Positions 16,320 to 25,031 of a DNA stretch of 64,000 bases are shown here, in pieces. Source of the stretch: Flavobacterium denitrificans DSM 15936 (lineage in GTDB: Bacteria; Bacteroidota; Bacteroidia; Flavobacteriales; Flavobacteriaceae); assembly GCF_000425445.1 (NCBI RefSeq), contig NZ_KE384379.1:1-64000 (forward strand), in the 5' to 3' direction. The position numbers and the translations under genes are program-made. The notes beneath the pieces were generated by a model. That model saw only the letters and a program-made list of their open reading frames with translations. It was not told the DNA's origin and ran no database searches. Each line of letters begins with the position of its first letter. The first letter of the stretch is position 1.

Positions 16320-17093
16320 TTATGTATTCGAAGTATTATTTTTAATCTCTCGAACTTCACGTTTCAATTCTAAAAGCAAATCTTTCATTTCTCCAGTTTC
16401 TGTTGTTTCTTGTTTTTTATCCGAACGACCGATATTGCATTCGTATTCCCAAATCTCCAGAATATCTGATGCTTTTACTTCATAATTTGGATAAAAACTA
16501 TTGTCCGATTCTAAAACCAGAGCGTTCTTTTTGTTTTTATTGAGACGCTTATACACCATTCCTTCATTTTTGGTAATCAAAATATAGGTTTTGCCATCCA
16601 TAACCTCTCCCAGTTTTTCTACATAACGGCCAATAATAATAGAACCATCTTCGTGTGGAGGCATTGAATCGCCTTCAACGGGAAATCCGCGGTGTTTTCC
16701 TGGTCCCAAAAAAGGAAGTGTAATCTGCTGTAAACTTTCAATATATTCTGGATCAGCATATCCGTTTAGATAACCTGCTTTTGCTTTTTGAGAGACAATT
16801 TCAATAAAATTTTCTCCAAAACTATCCACTTGAATAGGTAAAATAAGTCGGTTGCCTTCTAATTTTATCAAATTTTGCACATCAATTTTACGGATATCGA
16901 CAGATAATATCAAGTCGATACTCATATGAAAATATAATGCAATCTTCTTTAAAATGTCATACGGTGCTTCCGAAGTTCCGTCTTCGTATTTCACGTATCT
17001 TCCTCTTGTAATACTCAGGTTTTCAGCTAATTTTTCTTGTGATATTTTATGCTTAACCCTTAGTGCTCTGATGTTGTCTGAAAATAAGGACAT
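16320..17093 (-). CDS. LexA-like repressor: XRE helix-turn-helix with S24 self-cleavage domain
   Basis: The 257-residue protein joins an XRE helix-turn-helix (residues about 6-60, ISQEKLAENLSITRGRYVKYE) to an S24 peptidase domain. The autolysis features are all visible: the Ala106-Gly107 cleavage site in KAKAGYL, Ser143 in GDSMPP, and Lys182 in MVYKRL. It should repress genes until DNA damage triggers RecA-stimulated self-cleavage. It ends with an extra charged coil (about 225-257). I chose the ATG at 17093 (MSLFSDNIRALR); upstream codons overlap the divergent promoter. It diverges from two DNA polymerase genes, which are its likely targets. Confidence 0.9.
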   Translation of the reverse strand: MSLFSDNIRALRVKHKISQEKLAENLSITRGRYVKYEDGTSEAPYDILKKIALYFHMSIDLILSVDIRKIDVQNLIKLEGNRLILPIQVDSFGENFIEIVSQKAKAGYLNGYADPEYIESLQQITLPFLGPGKHRGFPVEGDSMPPHEDGSIIIGRYVEKLGEVMDGKTYILITKNEGMVYKRLNKNKKNALVLESDNSFYPNYEVKASDILEIWEYECNIGRSDKKQETTETGEMKDLLLELKREVREIKNNTSNT

Positions 17094-17110
17094 AATTAAT
17101 TTGTTATAAT

Positions 17111-17163
17111 TTGGAACAGCAAATATACAAAAAATTGTTATCACCTGTGCTAATTTTGTTCCA
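17111..17163. promoter_or_regulatory. Divergent promoter with twin TGGAACA/TGTTCCA operator boxes
   Basis: The rightward -7 element is TAATTTTG (17151-17158) and the leftward one is TATATTTG (17120-17127, reverse strand). Both fit TAnnTTTG. TGTTCCA at 17157-17163 and its mirror TGGAACA at 17112-17118 each lie where transcription should start. This symmetry makes them good candidates for the binding sites of the LexA-like repressor, which would then regulate both itself and the polymerases. Confidence 0.5.
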
Positions 17164-17180
17164 TACAAAAACAAAGGAAA

Positions 17181-18362
17181 ATGGCACGGGCAATTGTACA
17201 TATGGATTTGGATACCTTTTTTGTATCCTGCGAAAGACGCACCAACTCAGAACTCAATGGAATTCCGCTTATTATCGGTGGCGGAGACCGTGGCGTTGTG
17301 GCCTCTTGTTCATATGAAGCCCGTAAATATGGAGTCCGTTCTGCGATGCCAATTCGTATGGCATTAAAACTTTGTCCAGACGCAAAAGTGATGAAAGGCG
17401 ACATGGAATTGTATTCACAATTGTCGCATGATGTAACCGAAATTCTTCAGGAAAAAGCGCCTGTTTTAGAAAAAGCGAGCATCGATGAATTTTATATGGA
17501 CATTACCGGAATGGATAAATTTCACGGAAGTTATAAATGGACAAATGAACTAGCTCAAAAGGTGATTAAAGAAACCGGACTTCCAATTAGTTTTTCATTA
17601 TCCATTAATAAAACCGTTTCTAAAATTGCGACTGGCGAAGGCAAACCAGTTGGGAATCTTCAAATTCCGGAACAAGAAGTACAAGACTTTTTAAATCCGC
17701 TTTCGATTCAGAAAATCCCGATGGTTGGCGCTGTGACTTTTCAGCTTTTGTCCCGAATTGGCGTTCGTAAAATTCAGACTTTGGCCGAAATGCCTGCCGA
17801 AGTTTTACAACAGATGATTGGTAAAAATGGTCTGGAACTTTGGAAAAAAGCTCACGGAATTGATCATACACCTGTTGAACCTTATACCGAACGAAAATCA
17901 ATTTCGACCGAAACTACTTTTTCACAAGACACTATCGATCTTGCCAAACTGAGAAGAATATTATTAGGAATGGTCGAAAAACTAGCTTTCCAACTTCGTG
18001 CGGAACAATGGCTGACCTCAACTGTTACAGTCAAAATACGTTACGCCAATTTTGATACCGAAACCAAACAATGCCGAGTAGCTTATACTTCAGCCGATCA
18101 TGTTTTGACCAAAAATGTAATAGAACTTTTTGAGAAAGTCTATCAGCGTCGTATGCGTCTGCGCCTGATTGGCGTTCGCTTTAGCGGATTGGTGCGCGGA
18201 ACATATCAAATTGATCTTTTTGAGGATACTCAGGAAATGTTATCACTTTATGAAGCGATGGACAAAATGAAAAGTCGTTATGGTTTTGATGCCGTAATGC
18301 GTTGTGCCGGAGCTCATTTTAAACCGAATACCAAAGACGAAATTTTAAAACGTAAGAAATAA
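17181..18362 (+). CDS. dinB: Y-family DNA polymerase IV (DinB)
   Basis: DinB copies across damaged bases with low fidelity. The 393-residue protein starts right at the palm domain (MARAIVHMDLDTFFVSCERR) and keeps the catalytic acidic residues Asp9, Asp102 and Glu103 (SIDEFYMD), so it is an active polymerase rather than an ImuB-type dead one. A clamp-binding motif QIDLF is visible at residues 343-347 after the little-finger domain. Its stop overlaps the next start by one base (TAATG), so it is translationally coupled to the DnaE2-like gene. The divergent LexA-like gene probably controls it. Confidence 0.93.
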   Translation: MARAIVHMDLDTFFVSCERRTNSELNGIPLIIGGGDRGVVASCSYEARKYGVRSAMPIRMALKLCPDAKVMKGDMELYSQLSHDVTEILQEKAPVLEKASIDEFYMDITGMDKFHGSYKWTNELAQKVIKETGLPISFSLSINKTVSKIATGEGKPVGNLQIPEQEVQDFLNPLSIQKIPMVGAVTFQLLSRIGVRKIQTLAEMPAEVLQQMIGKNGLELWKKAHGIDHTPVEPYTERKSISTETTFSQDTIDLAKLRRILLGMVEKLAFQLRAEQWLTSTVTVKIRYANFDTETKQCRVAYTSADHVLTKNVIELFEKVYQRRMRLRLIGVRFSGLVRGTYQIDLFEDTQEMLSLYEAMDKMKSRYGFDAVMRCAGAHFKPNTKDEILKRKK

Positions 18363-21300
18363 TGTATCTTAATTGTCATTCTTACCATTCATTACGCTAC
18401 GGCACAATTCCGCTTAAGGATTTGATTGCCGAAGCCGTTTTGCATGATATTAAAGCAATGGCATTGACCGATATTAATACCGTTACCGGAATTTACGATT
18501 TTATAAAAGCGTGTCGGGAAAAAGAAATCAAGCCTTTGATTGGAATGGAATTTCGATACAATCATGAATTCCGATATATTGGCCTCGCTAAAAATGCAGA
18601 AGGTTTAGCAGAAATGAATGTTTTTTTAACGGAGCATAATTTCAGTGGAGAAACTTTGCCTTTACGTGCTCCAAAATTCGAATCGGTTTTTGTGATTTAT
18701 ACTTTAGAAAATGCTCCAGAAACGCTTTATGAAAATGAATTTATCGGAGTTCGTCCTGAAGAAGTTTCAAGTCTTCTGACTTCAAAACATAAAAATAAAA
18801 TCTCCAAAATGGTGATTTTACAGCCTGTAACTTTTAGAATCAAAAAAGAATACAATCTGCATAAAGTGCTTCGTGCTATTGATACGAATATTATTTTATC
18901 GAAACTTACGGAAGCTGATTATTGCAAAGTTTCTGATGTGATGAAACCTGTAGCATCGATTCTGCCTTTTTATGAAAAATATCCTGAAATCATTTTAAAT
19001 ACACAACGTATCATTGACGATTGTAATTTTCAATATGATTTTTCAGCTAAAAGAAATAAAAAATTCTATACTGAAAACCGTCAAAAAGATTTAGAAAAAC
19101 TAACCGAATTGGCTTGGGAAGGATTTAAAAAACGTTACAGAAACGAAAATATTGAAGCAAAAGCTCGCGTTGAAAAAGAGTTAAAAGTTATTGACGAATT
19201 AGAATTCAGCGGTTATTTTTTAATTACTTGGGACATTATCCAATACAGCAACAGTAAGGGTTTTATGCATATTGGACGCGGAAGCGGTGCCAACAGCATC
19301 ATCGCCTATTGTCTCGGAATTACGGACATCTGCCCTATTGAACTAGATTTGTATTTTGAACGTTTTCTAAACCTCAACCGCAAAACACCACCTGATTTTG
19401 ACATTGATTGGAGTTGGCAGGAACGCAACACCATTTTAGAATATATCTTTGGAAAATACGGCAAAAATCATGTTGCGTTTTGCGGTACAAATGTGGAGTT
19501 TAAATACCGTTCTATTTTTAGAGAAGTCGGAAAAGTTTTTGGTCTTCCTAAAGAAGAATTAGATCTTTTGGCGAAAAATCCGGAAGAACTTCATCCAACC
19601 AATAAAATTGTAAAATTGGTTCAGGAATATGGACAAATGATGGAAAAATATCCCAATCAACGAAGCATGCATGCCTGCGGGATTTTAATTTCTGAAGAAC
19701 CAATTACCAATTATACGCCTCTTGAAATGCCTCCAAAAGGTTTTCCGATCGCACTTTTTGATATGCATATTGCCGAGGAAATTGGTTTTGACAAATTTGA
19801 TATTTTAAGTCAGCGCGGTATCGGACATATTGATGACAGCGTAAAACTGATTGCCAAAAACCGAGGCATAAAAGTTAATATTCGCGATACTTCCATTTCT
19901 AAAAACGAAGCGGTTTGCAATTCTTATTTAGCAAAAGGACATACGATTGGCTGTTTTTATATCGAAAGTCCGGCTATGCGTGGTTTACTACGCCGTTTAA
20001 ATTGTGACAATTATAAAATTCTCGTCGCCGCGTCGTCTATTATTCGTCCCGGCGTTGCACAATCGGGAATGATGAAAGAATATATTTTTCGCCATAATAA
20101 TCCAACGCAGTTTGAATATTTTCATGAGGTTTTCAAAGAACATCTTGGCGAAACTTACGGCATTATGGTTTATCAGGAAGATGTCATTAAAATTGCCCAG
20201 CATTACGGTGGACTTCCCGCTCCTGACGGCGATATTCTTCGTCGCGCCATGTCGGGAAAAGGAAGATCTCTAGAAGCACTTCAGAAAGTAAAAGATAATT
20301 TCTTTGCGAGCTGTGCTCAAAAAGGGCATCCCGAAACTTTGAGTCAGGAAATTTATCGTCAGATTGAATCTTTTGCAGGATATTCTTTCTGCAAGGCACA
20401 CTCAGCTTCTTATGCGGTCGAAAGTTATCAGAGTTTATACTTGAAAGTCAATTATCCTGTTGAATTCATGACAGCGGTAATCAACAATCAGGGCGGATTT
20501 TACAGAACCGAAGTGTATGTACACGAAGCAAGAATGTCTGGCGGAACGATTCATAATCCGTGTGTGAATAAAAGCGAATATCAAACGACTTTATATGGTA
20601 CCGATATTTATCTCGGTTTTATGCACATTCAGAGTCTAGAATCTAAAATTGCTCATTTAATTGAAGAAGATCGAAATAAAAAAGGGGATTTTAATTCTCT
20701 GGAAGATTTTATCAACCGAATTCCAATTGGGATTGAAGGCGTTAAAACGCTGATTTTTATTGATGCTTTTCGTTTTACAGGAAAAACAAAAAATCAGCTT
20801 TTGGTAACTGCCAGTCTCCTTTTGAACAATTTTAAACCTGAAAATAGAGATTTGAAATTACTGCAAGAACCCGTTAAAGAATACAAACTTCCAAAATTGG
20901 AACGTTCCGTTTTTGAAGATGCTTTTGATGAAATTGAGCTTTTAAGTTTTCCTGTTTCATGCACTGTTTTTGATCTTTTACAAACCAAACACCGTGGCGA
21001 TATTATGGCCAAAGATTTAGTAAAATATCATAAAAAACAGGTTAGAATGCTGGCTTATCTCATTTCCAGAAAACACGTCCCTACAAAAAAAGGCACCATG
21101 TATTTTGGAACCTGGATTGATCATGAAGGCACTTATTTTGATACGGCACATTTTCCGGATAGTCTTGCAAAACATCCGTTTCAGGGTGGAGGCTGTTATC
21201 TTTTATTAGGAAATGTTGAAGTCGATTATCATTTCCCGACCATCACAATAACCAAAATGGCAAAGATGCCTTTTATTCCCGATCCGCGTTATATGGATGC

Positions 21301-21415
21301 TAAAGATCAATACCGAACACAAAACCAGATTAAAGAAGATATAAGCCTTACACACAGAAAACCTTATCCATCAGGACATGAAATTAATTTGCCGCGACAT
21401 AGGATGAAGTTTTAA
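18362..21415 (+). CDS. DnaE2-like error-prone DNA polymerase III alpha subunit
   Basis: This 1017-residue C-family polymerase is shorter than the replicative DnaE (about 1160 or more) and fits the DnaE2/ImuC group used in translesion synthesis. It has an N-terminal PHP domain, the palm motif PPDFDID with catalytic Asp347 and Asp349, the third Asp480 in FDKFDILSQRG, and a tandem helix-hairpin-helix region with a C-terminal OB fold. The PHP metal motif His-x-His has become Asn4-Cys-His6, so its nuclease site is probably lost. It is coupled to dinB by a one-base overlap. Together with the S24 repressor this is an inducible mutagenesis cassette. Confidence 0.88.
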   Translation: MYLNCHSYHSLRYGTIPLKDLIAEAVLHDIKAMALTDINTVTGIYDFIKACREKEIKPLIGMEFRYNHEFRYIGLAKNAEGLAEMNVFLTEHNFSGETLPLRAPKFESVFVIYTLENAPETLYENEFIGVRPEEVSSLLTSKHKNKISKMVILQPVTFRIKKEYNLHKVLRAIDTNIILSKLTEADYCKVSDVMKPVASILPFYEKYPEIILNTQRIIDDCNFQYDFSAKRNKKFYTENRQKDLEKLTELAWEGFKKRYRNENIEAKARVEKELKVIDELEFSGYFLITWDIIQYSNSKGFMHIGRGSGANSIIAYCLGITDICPIELDLYFERFLNLNRKTPPDFDIDWSWQERNTILEYIFGKYGKNHVAFCGTNVEFKYRSIFREVGKVFGLPKEELDLLAKNPEELHPTNKIVKLVQEYGQMMEKYPNQRSMHACGILISEEPITNYTPLEMPPKGFPIALFDMHIAEEIGFDKFDILSQRGIGHIDDSVKLIAKNRGIKVNIRDTSISKNEAVCNSYLAKGHTIGCFYIESPAMRGLLRRLNCDNYKILVAASSIIRPGVAQSGMMKEYIFRHNNPTQFEYFHEVFKEHLGETYGIMVYQEDVIKIAQHYGGLPAPDGDILRRAMSGKGRSLEALQKVKDNFFASCAQKGHPETLSQEIYRQIESFAGYSFCKAHSASYAVESYQSLYLKVNYPVEFMTAVINNQGGFYRTEVYVHEARMSGGTIHNPCVNKSEYQTTLYGTDIYLGFMHIQSLESKIAHLIEEDRNKKGDFNSLEDFINRIPIGIEGVKTLIFIDAFRFTGKTKNQLLVTASLLLNNFKPENRDLKLLQEPVKEYKLPKLERSVFEDAFDEIELLSFPVSCTVFDLLQTKHRGDIMAKDLVKYHKKQVRMLAYLISRKHVPTKKGTMYFGTWIDHEGTYFDTAHFPDSLAKHPFQGGGCYLLLGNVEVDYHFPTITITKMAKMPFIPDPRYMDAKDQYRTQNQIKEDISLTHRKPYPSGHEINLPRHRMKF

Positions 21416-21438
21416 TTTTTATTAAACGCCGAAAATTG

Positions 21439-21519
21439 CTCGCAAAGTCGCAGAGACGCAAAGTTTTATTTACAAAGACTTAAAAAGAAAAAAACTTAGC
21501 GCCTTTGCGTCTTTGCGAG
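21439..21519. repeat. Inverted CTCGCAAAG...CTTTGCGAG repeat
   Basis: CTCGCAAAGTCGCAGAGACG on the left is matched by CGTCTTTGCGAG with CGCCTTTG on the right. It follows the dnaE2-like stop codon and can form a long hairpin that may end the transcript. A half copy is at about 358-387. Confidence 0.75.
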
Positions 21520-21599
21520 ATTAAAAAAACAAGCTTAATAAACTCGTAAACAATATGTTAAAAATTAAATAACTAAAGAACAACTTACGTTATATAAAG

Positions 21600-22985
21600 A
21601 TGAAAAATACGGAATATGCTATAGTCGATATTGAAACCACAGGCGGAAATGCCAGTGGAAGTCGCATTACTGAAATTGCGATCATTATTCATGATGGTAA
21701 AAATGTAATTGATCGTTATGAAACATTGGTAAATCCTCAAAAAGATATACCTCTATCTATTTTTGGATTAACAGGTATTAATAATGAAATGGTAGCAAAT
21801 GCGCCAATCTTTGATGACATTTCAGAGAAAGTTCTCGACATGCTTACAGATCGCATTTTTGTGGCGCACAATGTCAATTTCGATTATTCATTTGTTCATC
21901 ATCAACTGGAACAAGCCGGTTTTAAATGGTCGGCGAAAAAGCTTTGCACAGTTCGTGCAGCACGAAAAATCAAACCGGGATTGGGTTCTTATAGTTTAGG
22001 AAATCTTTGCAATTCGTTGAATATTTCTTTAGAAAATCGACACCGAGCTGGCGGAGATGCCGATGCTACTGCCCTACTTTTTTCTCTTTTAATGGAATGG
22101 GATGATGCAGGAGAAATTGAAAAAATGATCAAAAAAACAGCTCAAGACCAGCGTTTGCCTCCTAATCTTCCGCCAGACGATTTTAATAATTTACCCGAAA
22201 AACCTGGAGTCTATTATTTCTATAATCAAGCAAAAAAGGTAATTTATGTTGGAAAAGCAATTAATTTAAAAAAACGAGTTTCTTCTCATTTCAGCGGAAA
22301 TAATATTAATCCGCAGAGACAGCACTTTTTAAGAGACATTCACGGAATTTCTTTTGAAGTCTGTGCTACCGAATTAATGGCGCTTTTGCTGGAATGTACC
22401 GAAATCAAAAAACTCTGGCCAACTTATAACAGAGCTTTAAAACGTTTTGAAGCCAAATTTGGAATTTATCAGTATGAAGCCAGAAATGGCTATAAATATC
22501 TTGCGATTGGCAAAGTGAGTAAATTTCAGGTCTGTATCCATGAATTCAGTACTCTGTACGAAGGCATTAATGTACTACGAAGTCTGGCCGAACGTTTTGA
22601 AATCGATCATCGTTTCTGTAAATATTCAAAACCTGAAGAAGGAGAATTATTTCAGAATAATAATCCACAAACCTTGCCTGATGTTATCATACATAACGCA
22701 CAAGTCGATAATGCCATTGATTATTTGTTAAACAACAGACCCACTTTTGCCATTATCGACAAAGGGAAATCAAAAGAAGAGCGCAGTTGCGTTTGGATTG
22801 AAAACGGACATTTTTACGGTATGGGATACCTACCTTCTGATGTTTCGATTCATGAGCCTTCAGAGGTTAAAAATTACGTTACGCCTTATAAAAGCAATCA
22901 ATATATCGAGCAATTGATTTTTTCTTATGCAGAAAAAAATCCGAGAAAAGTATTCTTCAATAAACCATTATTGGATCAAAACTAA
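21600..22985 (+). CDS. DnaQ-type exonuclease fused to a GIY-YIG nuclease
   Basis: The 461-residue protein combines a DEDDh 3'-5' exonuclease like the epsilon subunit of DNA polymerase III (Asp10 and Glu12 in VDIETTG, NFDYSF, and HRAGGDAD) with a GIY-YIG domain (about residues 198-285, GVYYF ... IYVGKAINLKKR) as in UvrC and Cho. The remaining C-terminal part is uncharacterised. Such fusions occur in several phyla and are thought to act in repair. It follows the error-prone polymerase genes after 184 bp that include a repeat, so it may have its own promoter. It could proofread for DnaE2 or incise damaged DNA. Confidence 0.88.
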   Translation: MKNTEYAIVDIETTGGNASGSRITEIAIIIHDGKNVIDRYETLVNPQKDIPLSIFGLTGINNEMVANAPIFDDISEKVLDMLTDRIFVAHNVNFDYSFVHHQLEQAGFKWSAKKLCTVRAARKIKPGLGSYSLGNLCNSLNISLENRHRAGGDADATALLFSLLMEWDDAGEIEKMIKKTAQDQRLPPNLPPDDFNNLPEKPGVYYFYNQAKKVIYVGKAINLKKRVSSHFSGNNINPQRQHFLRDIHGISFEVCATELMALLLECTEIKKLWPTYNRALKRFEAKFGIYQYEARNGYKYLAIGKVSKFQVCIHEFSTLYEGINVLRSLAERFEIDHRFCKYSKPEEGELFQNNNPQTLPDVIIHNAQVDNAIDYLLNNRPTFAIIDKGKSKEERSCVWIENGHFYGMGYLPSDVSIHEPSEVKNYVTPYKSNQYIEQLIFSYAEKNPRKVFFNKPLLDQN

Positions 22986-23039
22986 TCTGTTTTCAGATTC
23001 CAAATTAAATTAAAAAATAGAGCTGTAAAAAACCACGTT

Positions 23040-23666
23040 ATGACACTATTTAGCGACACCGAATTATTTGCGACAGGTTTGGGAGGAAAAAAAGTTTTTG
23101 ATATTCCTGATTCTGAATTGATTTTGATTGAGAATTTCTTCACCAAAGAAGAATCAGATCATTTTTATGAAAGAATACTGCGCAAAACCAAATGGAGAGA
23201 ATATGAAATGGAAATTTACGACAAAACCTACACTGTTCCTCGCATGATTTCTTGGTATGAAGACAAAGATAATCCAGGCGCAGATCCAAAAGGGCCAGAC
23301 TGGACGTATGAATTATTAAAAATTAGAAGTCGCGTGGAAAAAGAAACACAGCTTGATTTCAACAGTCTTTTATTAAATCTTTATCGAAACGGGAAAGACG
23401 GTGTTGGCTGGCACAGCGACCGCGAAGACAATTCTGGAAAAGATCCCATTATAGCTTCGGTAACTTTTGGAGAAACTCGAATATTTAAATTGCGCCATAA
23501 ATTCAACAAAGAAATTCCACAGATTGAAATTCCGCTACATCATGGTTCGTTTCTATTGATGGCTGGAACGACTAATAGCTTTTGGCAACATCAGGTTCCA
23601 AAAACAGCTCGCGATGTTTTGCCTAGGATCAATCTTACCTTTAGAAGAACCAATCGAAATCTTTGA
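23040..23666 (+). CDS. AlkB-like 2-oxoglutarate/Fe(II) dioxygenase
   Basis: AlkB proteins remove alkyl groups from bases by oxidative dealkylation using Fe(II) and 2-oxoglutarate. The 208-residue protein has the full iron site, His125 and Asp127 in GWHSDRED and His184 in WQHQVP, and the 2-oxoglutarate/substrate motif RINLTFR (Arg196, Arg202). PRMISWY is the nucleotide-lid segment typical of ALKBH2/3-like members. It follows the exonuclease fusion by 54 bp and is probably part of the same repair island. Substrate preference for DNA rather than RNA is assumed from the family. Confidence 0.92.
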   Translation: MTLFSDTELFATGLGGKKVFDIPDSELILIENFFTKEESDHFYERILRKTKWREYEMEIYDKTYTVPRMISWYEDKDNPGADPKGPDWTYELLKIRSRVEKETQLDFNSLLLNLYRNGKDGVGWHSDREDNSGKDPIIASVTFGETRIFKLRHKFNKEIPQIEIPLHHGSFLLMAGTTNSFWQHQVPKTARDVLPRINLTFRRTNRNL

Positions 23667-23791
23667 TTTTTATAGAATTGAATGACTTAAAAAAGTTTTT
23701 TCGACTGAAAAAACAGTAAGATAATCCTTCTTTAAAAAGTTAAAACCCGCACTGTATGAACCTTTTATTAGGCTAACCCTATCTTTTTTAC

Positions 23792-23799
23792 TATTTTTG
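23792..23799 (+). promoter_or_regulatory. TAnnTTTG promoter element of the DUF1810 gene
   Basis: TATTTTTG followed by CAACC lies 27 bp before the ATG at 23827. The same TTTGCAACC context occurs in front of prfC at 43626. No clear -33 TTG is present. Confidence 0.5.
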
Positions 23800-23826
23800 C
23801 AACCTTTTTCAAAATACAATACCATA

Positions 23827-24288
23827 ATGGCTTATTCTAACAATGATTTATCGCGTTTCTTAGATGCGCAGAACAAACTTTATCTTACAGCTCTTTCTGA
23901 AATCAGCAAAGGGAAAAAAGAAACACATTGGATGTGGTTTATTTTTCCGCAAATAAAAGGTTTGGGTAAAAGCGATACAGCAAATCTTTATGCCATTAAT
24001 GATTTGAAAGAAGCTACAGATTATTTGGAACATCCAATTCTTGGAAAACATTTAATCGAAATTTCAGAGCTTTTATTAAGCTTTAAAATGAAATCGGCTG
24101 ATGGAATTTTTGGTGATTTAGATGCGCGCAAATTGCGTTCGTCTATGACGCTTTTCTCATTGGTTGAAAACACAAATCCGATATTTCAGGAAATTCTCGA
24201 AGCTTTCTTTTCAGGAGAATCTGACCCACTTACTTTGTCTATTATTAATTCAACAATAAAATCATCTGCTGAAGCTGTTGTGGCATAA
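23827..24288 (+). CDS. DUF1810 family protein
   Basis: This 153-residue cytoplasmic protein shows the DUF1810 signature: LSRFLDAQ near the start, THWMWFIFPQIKGLGKS, and a downstream helical part with DARKLRSSMTLF. Its biochemical role is not established to my knowledge. I chose the ATG at 23827 (MAYSNNDLSRFL), which begins at the family start and follows a TAnnTTTG promoter. It is followed by an intrinsic terminator, so it is a single-gene unit at the end of the repair island. Confidence 0.85.
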   Translation: MAYSNNDLSRFLDAQNKLYLTALSEISKGKKETHWMWFIFPQIKGLGKSDTANLYAINDLKEATDYLEHPILGKHLIEISELLLSFKMKSADGIFGDLDARKLRSSMTLFSLVENTNPIFQEILEAFFSGESDPLTLSIINSTIKSSAEAVVA

Positions 24289-24316
24289 GCCCGTTTCCAG
24301 ATTATTTGCATCAAAG

Positions 24317-24348
24317 AGACATTGCTTCATTGCAATGTCTTTTTTTTT
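24317..24348 (+). terminator. Intrinsic terminator after the DUF1810 gene
   Basis: AGACATTGC pairs with GCAATGTCT and is followed by eight T residues, 28 bp after the stop codon. Confidence 0.85.
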
Positions 24349-24510
24349 ATGCCAATATCCATAGATTTTTCGTTGCGAGTTTCTTCTTTTATTCTTTTAT
24401 TTTCAACAAAAAACATCGCAAATTCAGATTCTTAACTCATAAAATAGGAATTTTCAGAGAATTAATTTCTAACTTGCATATTACAAACCAAACCCCTAAT
24501 TAACCAAACC

Positions 24511-24915
24511 ATGTCTGACAAAATTAAAACCCTGCAGATCATTCATCTCGGCGTTTGTGCCGGTACAATTGTCGCCTATTACATTTTAGGTGATATTTCG
24601 ATTGAAAAATTACAAATTCCTGCTATAGATTCCTCTTCAGTAATTTATGTACTAATTCCTGTTTTTGCGTTTGTATTGAGTAGTTTTTTATTCAAATCCC
24701 AATTGAAGCAAATCAATCCAAAATTAAAACTGGAGGAAAAGTTTCCAATTTATCAAACTGCGTCAATCATGCGTTGGGCTGTTCTTGAAGGCGCAGCATT
24801 TTTGATTTTAATTTTAAAACCCGACTTTATTTTATTTGGAATCTTGATTTTAATCTATCTTATTTTTTTAAGGCCAACGGCAGAACGAATTGACAATGAT
24901 TTATCTGAACAATAA
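24511..24915 (+). CDS. Small four-span membrane protein of unknown function
   Basis: I do not recognise this 134-residue protein. Four hydrophobic segments are visible at about residues 9-27, 43-63, 88-104 and 106-123, separated by short charged loops; the C-terminus RPTAERIDNDLSEQ should be cytoplasmic. The ATG at 24511 (MSDKIKTLQ) gives a plausible start. It is convergent with the amino acid permease gene and shares a two-way terminator with it. Nothing in the context gives a function. Confidence 0.7.
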   Translation: MSDKIKTLQIIHLGVCAGTIVAYYILGDISIEKLQIPAIDSSSVIYVLIPVFAFVLSSFLFKSQLKQINPKLKLEEKFPIYQTASIMRWAVLEGAAFLILILKPDFILFGILILIYLIFLRPTAERIDNDLSEQ

Positions 24916-24945
24916 ATTCAGAATTATTTTTAATTTACAACATAC

Positions 24946-24982
24946 AAAAAGCGCCTTGTAATTAAACAAAGCGCTTTTTTTA
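24946..24982. terminator. Bidirectional intrinsic terminator between convergent genes
   Basis: AAAAAGCGC pairs with GCGCTTTTT, with an extra TTG/CAA pair inside the loop. T-runs occur in both directions, serving the membrane protein gene on the left and the permease gene on the right. Confidence 0.85.
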
Positions 24983-25031
24983 TGATACAAATTTCAGGAA
25001 AATTTGAAACAGTAAACTTGAAACAAAAAAT

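Noticed and set aside
24306-24503. 65-codon frame after the DUF1810 gene
   Set aside because: It starts inside a clear intrinsic terminator and has no family or promoter support.
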